Origin: PBB1 sp046154125
GTDB lineage: Bacteria; Pseudomonadota; Gammaproteobacteria; Burkholderiales; Burkholderiaceae_C
Assembly: GCA_046154125.1 (NCBI GenBank)
Contig: JBJXEJ010000146.1
Span: 1-64,000, forward strand
Reading direction: 5' to 3'
DNA length: 64,000 nt
Shown: positions 63,437 to 64,000 of the stretch, piece by piece
How positions within the stretch are numbered: the stretch's first letter is position 1
How the letters are laid out: the number at the start of each line of letters is the position of its first letter
Position numbers and translations under genes: made by a program
Notes under the pieces: generated by a model
Told to the model about the DNA's origin: nothing
What the model saw: only the letters and a program-made list of their open reading frames with translations
Database searches by the model: none

Positions 63437-64000
63437 TGTCCTGGCTGTTCGCGAACGGAGCCGTTCCATAACTCGGGTGCTGTACCGCTGCGTTCGCGGC
63501 TTGAAGATCTTTCCGCTGGTCGCTGCATCGCTGGGCGTGCTTGGCATTGGTGCCAGGGCCCAGGAGATGGCTGTTCAAGACCCCGCGACTCAGTCGACGG
63601 CTGGTACGGCGGCCACGTCGCGTGCTGGTTGGTCGTTGACTCCCTCGCTCAGCATCCGGGAAACCTTGACCAGCAACGTGCGGCTGAGTTCCAGCAACCC
63701 GCGCTCCGATCTCGTCACTGAAGTCACCCCCCAGCTGAAGCTGAGCAGCAACGTGGGCCGTCTGAAAGGATCCTTGGACTATTCGCTGCATGGGCTCCTG
63801 TACGCGAGTGAATCGTCATTCAATGACGTGCAGCAGGCGCTCAGCGCGCAAGGCACGCTGGAAGCCATCGAGAAATGGGCCTATGTCGATGCGAATGCCA
63901 GCGTCTCGCAGCAAAGCGTATCTGCTTTCGGGACAAGGTCGTCCGACAGCGCACTGATCAACTCCAACCGAACCGAGGTGTCTTCCTTTCAGGTGTCACC
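63417..64000 (+). CDS. PEP-CTERM-associated outer-membrane beta-barrel protein (partial)
   Basis: Open frame running off the window end. Two GTG starts fit: 63417 (20-nt overlap with the kinase) and 63477; both give a signal peptide ending ARAQ (with the hydrophobic core PLVAASLGVLGIG). The mature part is of the TIGR03016 type, with alternating polar/hydrophobic strands and the typical GWSLTPSLSIRETLTSNV and TEVTPQLKLS start of these XrtA-linked outer-membrane proteins. The likely role is in the surface or outer-membrane part of the XrtA machinery. Roughly 190 residues are visible. Confidence 0.72.
   Translation, partial: MANRQPDVLAVRERSRSITRVLYRCVRGLKIFPLVAASLGVLGIGARAQEMAVQDPATQSTAGTAATSRAGWSLTPSLSIRETLTSNVRLSSSNPRSDLVTEVTPQLKLSSNVGRLKGSLDYSLHGLLYASESSFNDVQQALSAQGTLEAIEKWAYVDANASVSQQSVSAFGTRSSDSALINSNRTEVSSFQVS

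Noticed and set aside
1..64000. CRISPR arrays, insertion sequences, tRNA or rRNA genes
   Set aside because: No direct-repeat/spacer pattern, transposase-like protein, terminal repeats, tRNA cloverleaf or rRNA segment was recognised on reading.

Overview
The window is a high-GC chromosomal segment of a betaproteobacterium. Several blocks are typical of Burkholderiales, most likely the Rubrivivax/Leptothrix/Methylibium-type lineages: thrB next to polA, xseB-ispA-dxs beside a Rieske oxygenase, and greB-spoT-rpoZ-gmk. This placement is an inference from gene order and protein similarity; no rRNA or tRNA gene was seen.

Positions 1-24.7 kb are mostly core and metabolic genes: an SDR/membrane protein/homoserine kinase operon and polA; a polyphosphate block (ppk with a Pho-box-like triple repeat upstream, sixA, an unknown 358-aa gene, ppx); a Tat-type dienelactone hydrolase; a universal stress protein; a sulfurtransferase/Rieske oxygenase pair; the isoprenoid genes xseB-ispA-dxs; and a compact ethanolamine set (AraC regulator, permease, eutB, eutC) without microcompartment genes.

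Positions 24.8-46.7 kb hold an XrtB-type (exosortase B) exopolysaccharide locus. Two reverse-strand genes (a glycosyltransferase and a sugar-phosphate transferase) diverge from a PEP-CTERM protein gene that carries a good sigma-54 -24/-12 candidate. An 18.7-kb chain of tightly overlapping genes follows: epsF, epsG, glycosyltransferases, a Wzy-like polymerase, an OpgC-like acyltransferase, a GH26-like hydrolase, acetyl-, pyruvyl- and acyltransferases, two oxidoreductases, a flippase, a 24-codon arginine-rich ORF, xrtB and epsI. No outer-membrane exporter is present inside this locus.

Positions 46.7-50.6 kb are housekeeping genes (greB, spoT, rpoZ, gmk). From 50.8 kb the second, XrtA-type surface-polysaccharide system starts: the sigma-54 activator PrsR, the kinase PrsK, a Wza-type exporter, a chain-length protein, a tyrosine autokinase and the start of an outer-membrane protein cut by the window end. 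PrsR and PrsK are separated by a 5.3-kb reverse-strand block. It contains a XrtA-type sugar transferase, a secreted ten-cysteine protein, a GTG-start PqqD-like protein, an HprK-related kinase, a TTG-start nucleotidyltransferase (together the poorly understood 'HPr-rel-A' gene set) and a periplasmic trypsin-like protease. I regard this block as the most likely undescribed system in the window. prsK also carries an 11-G homopolymer, a possible phase-variation site.
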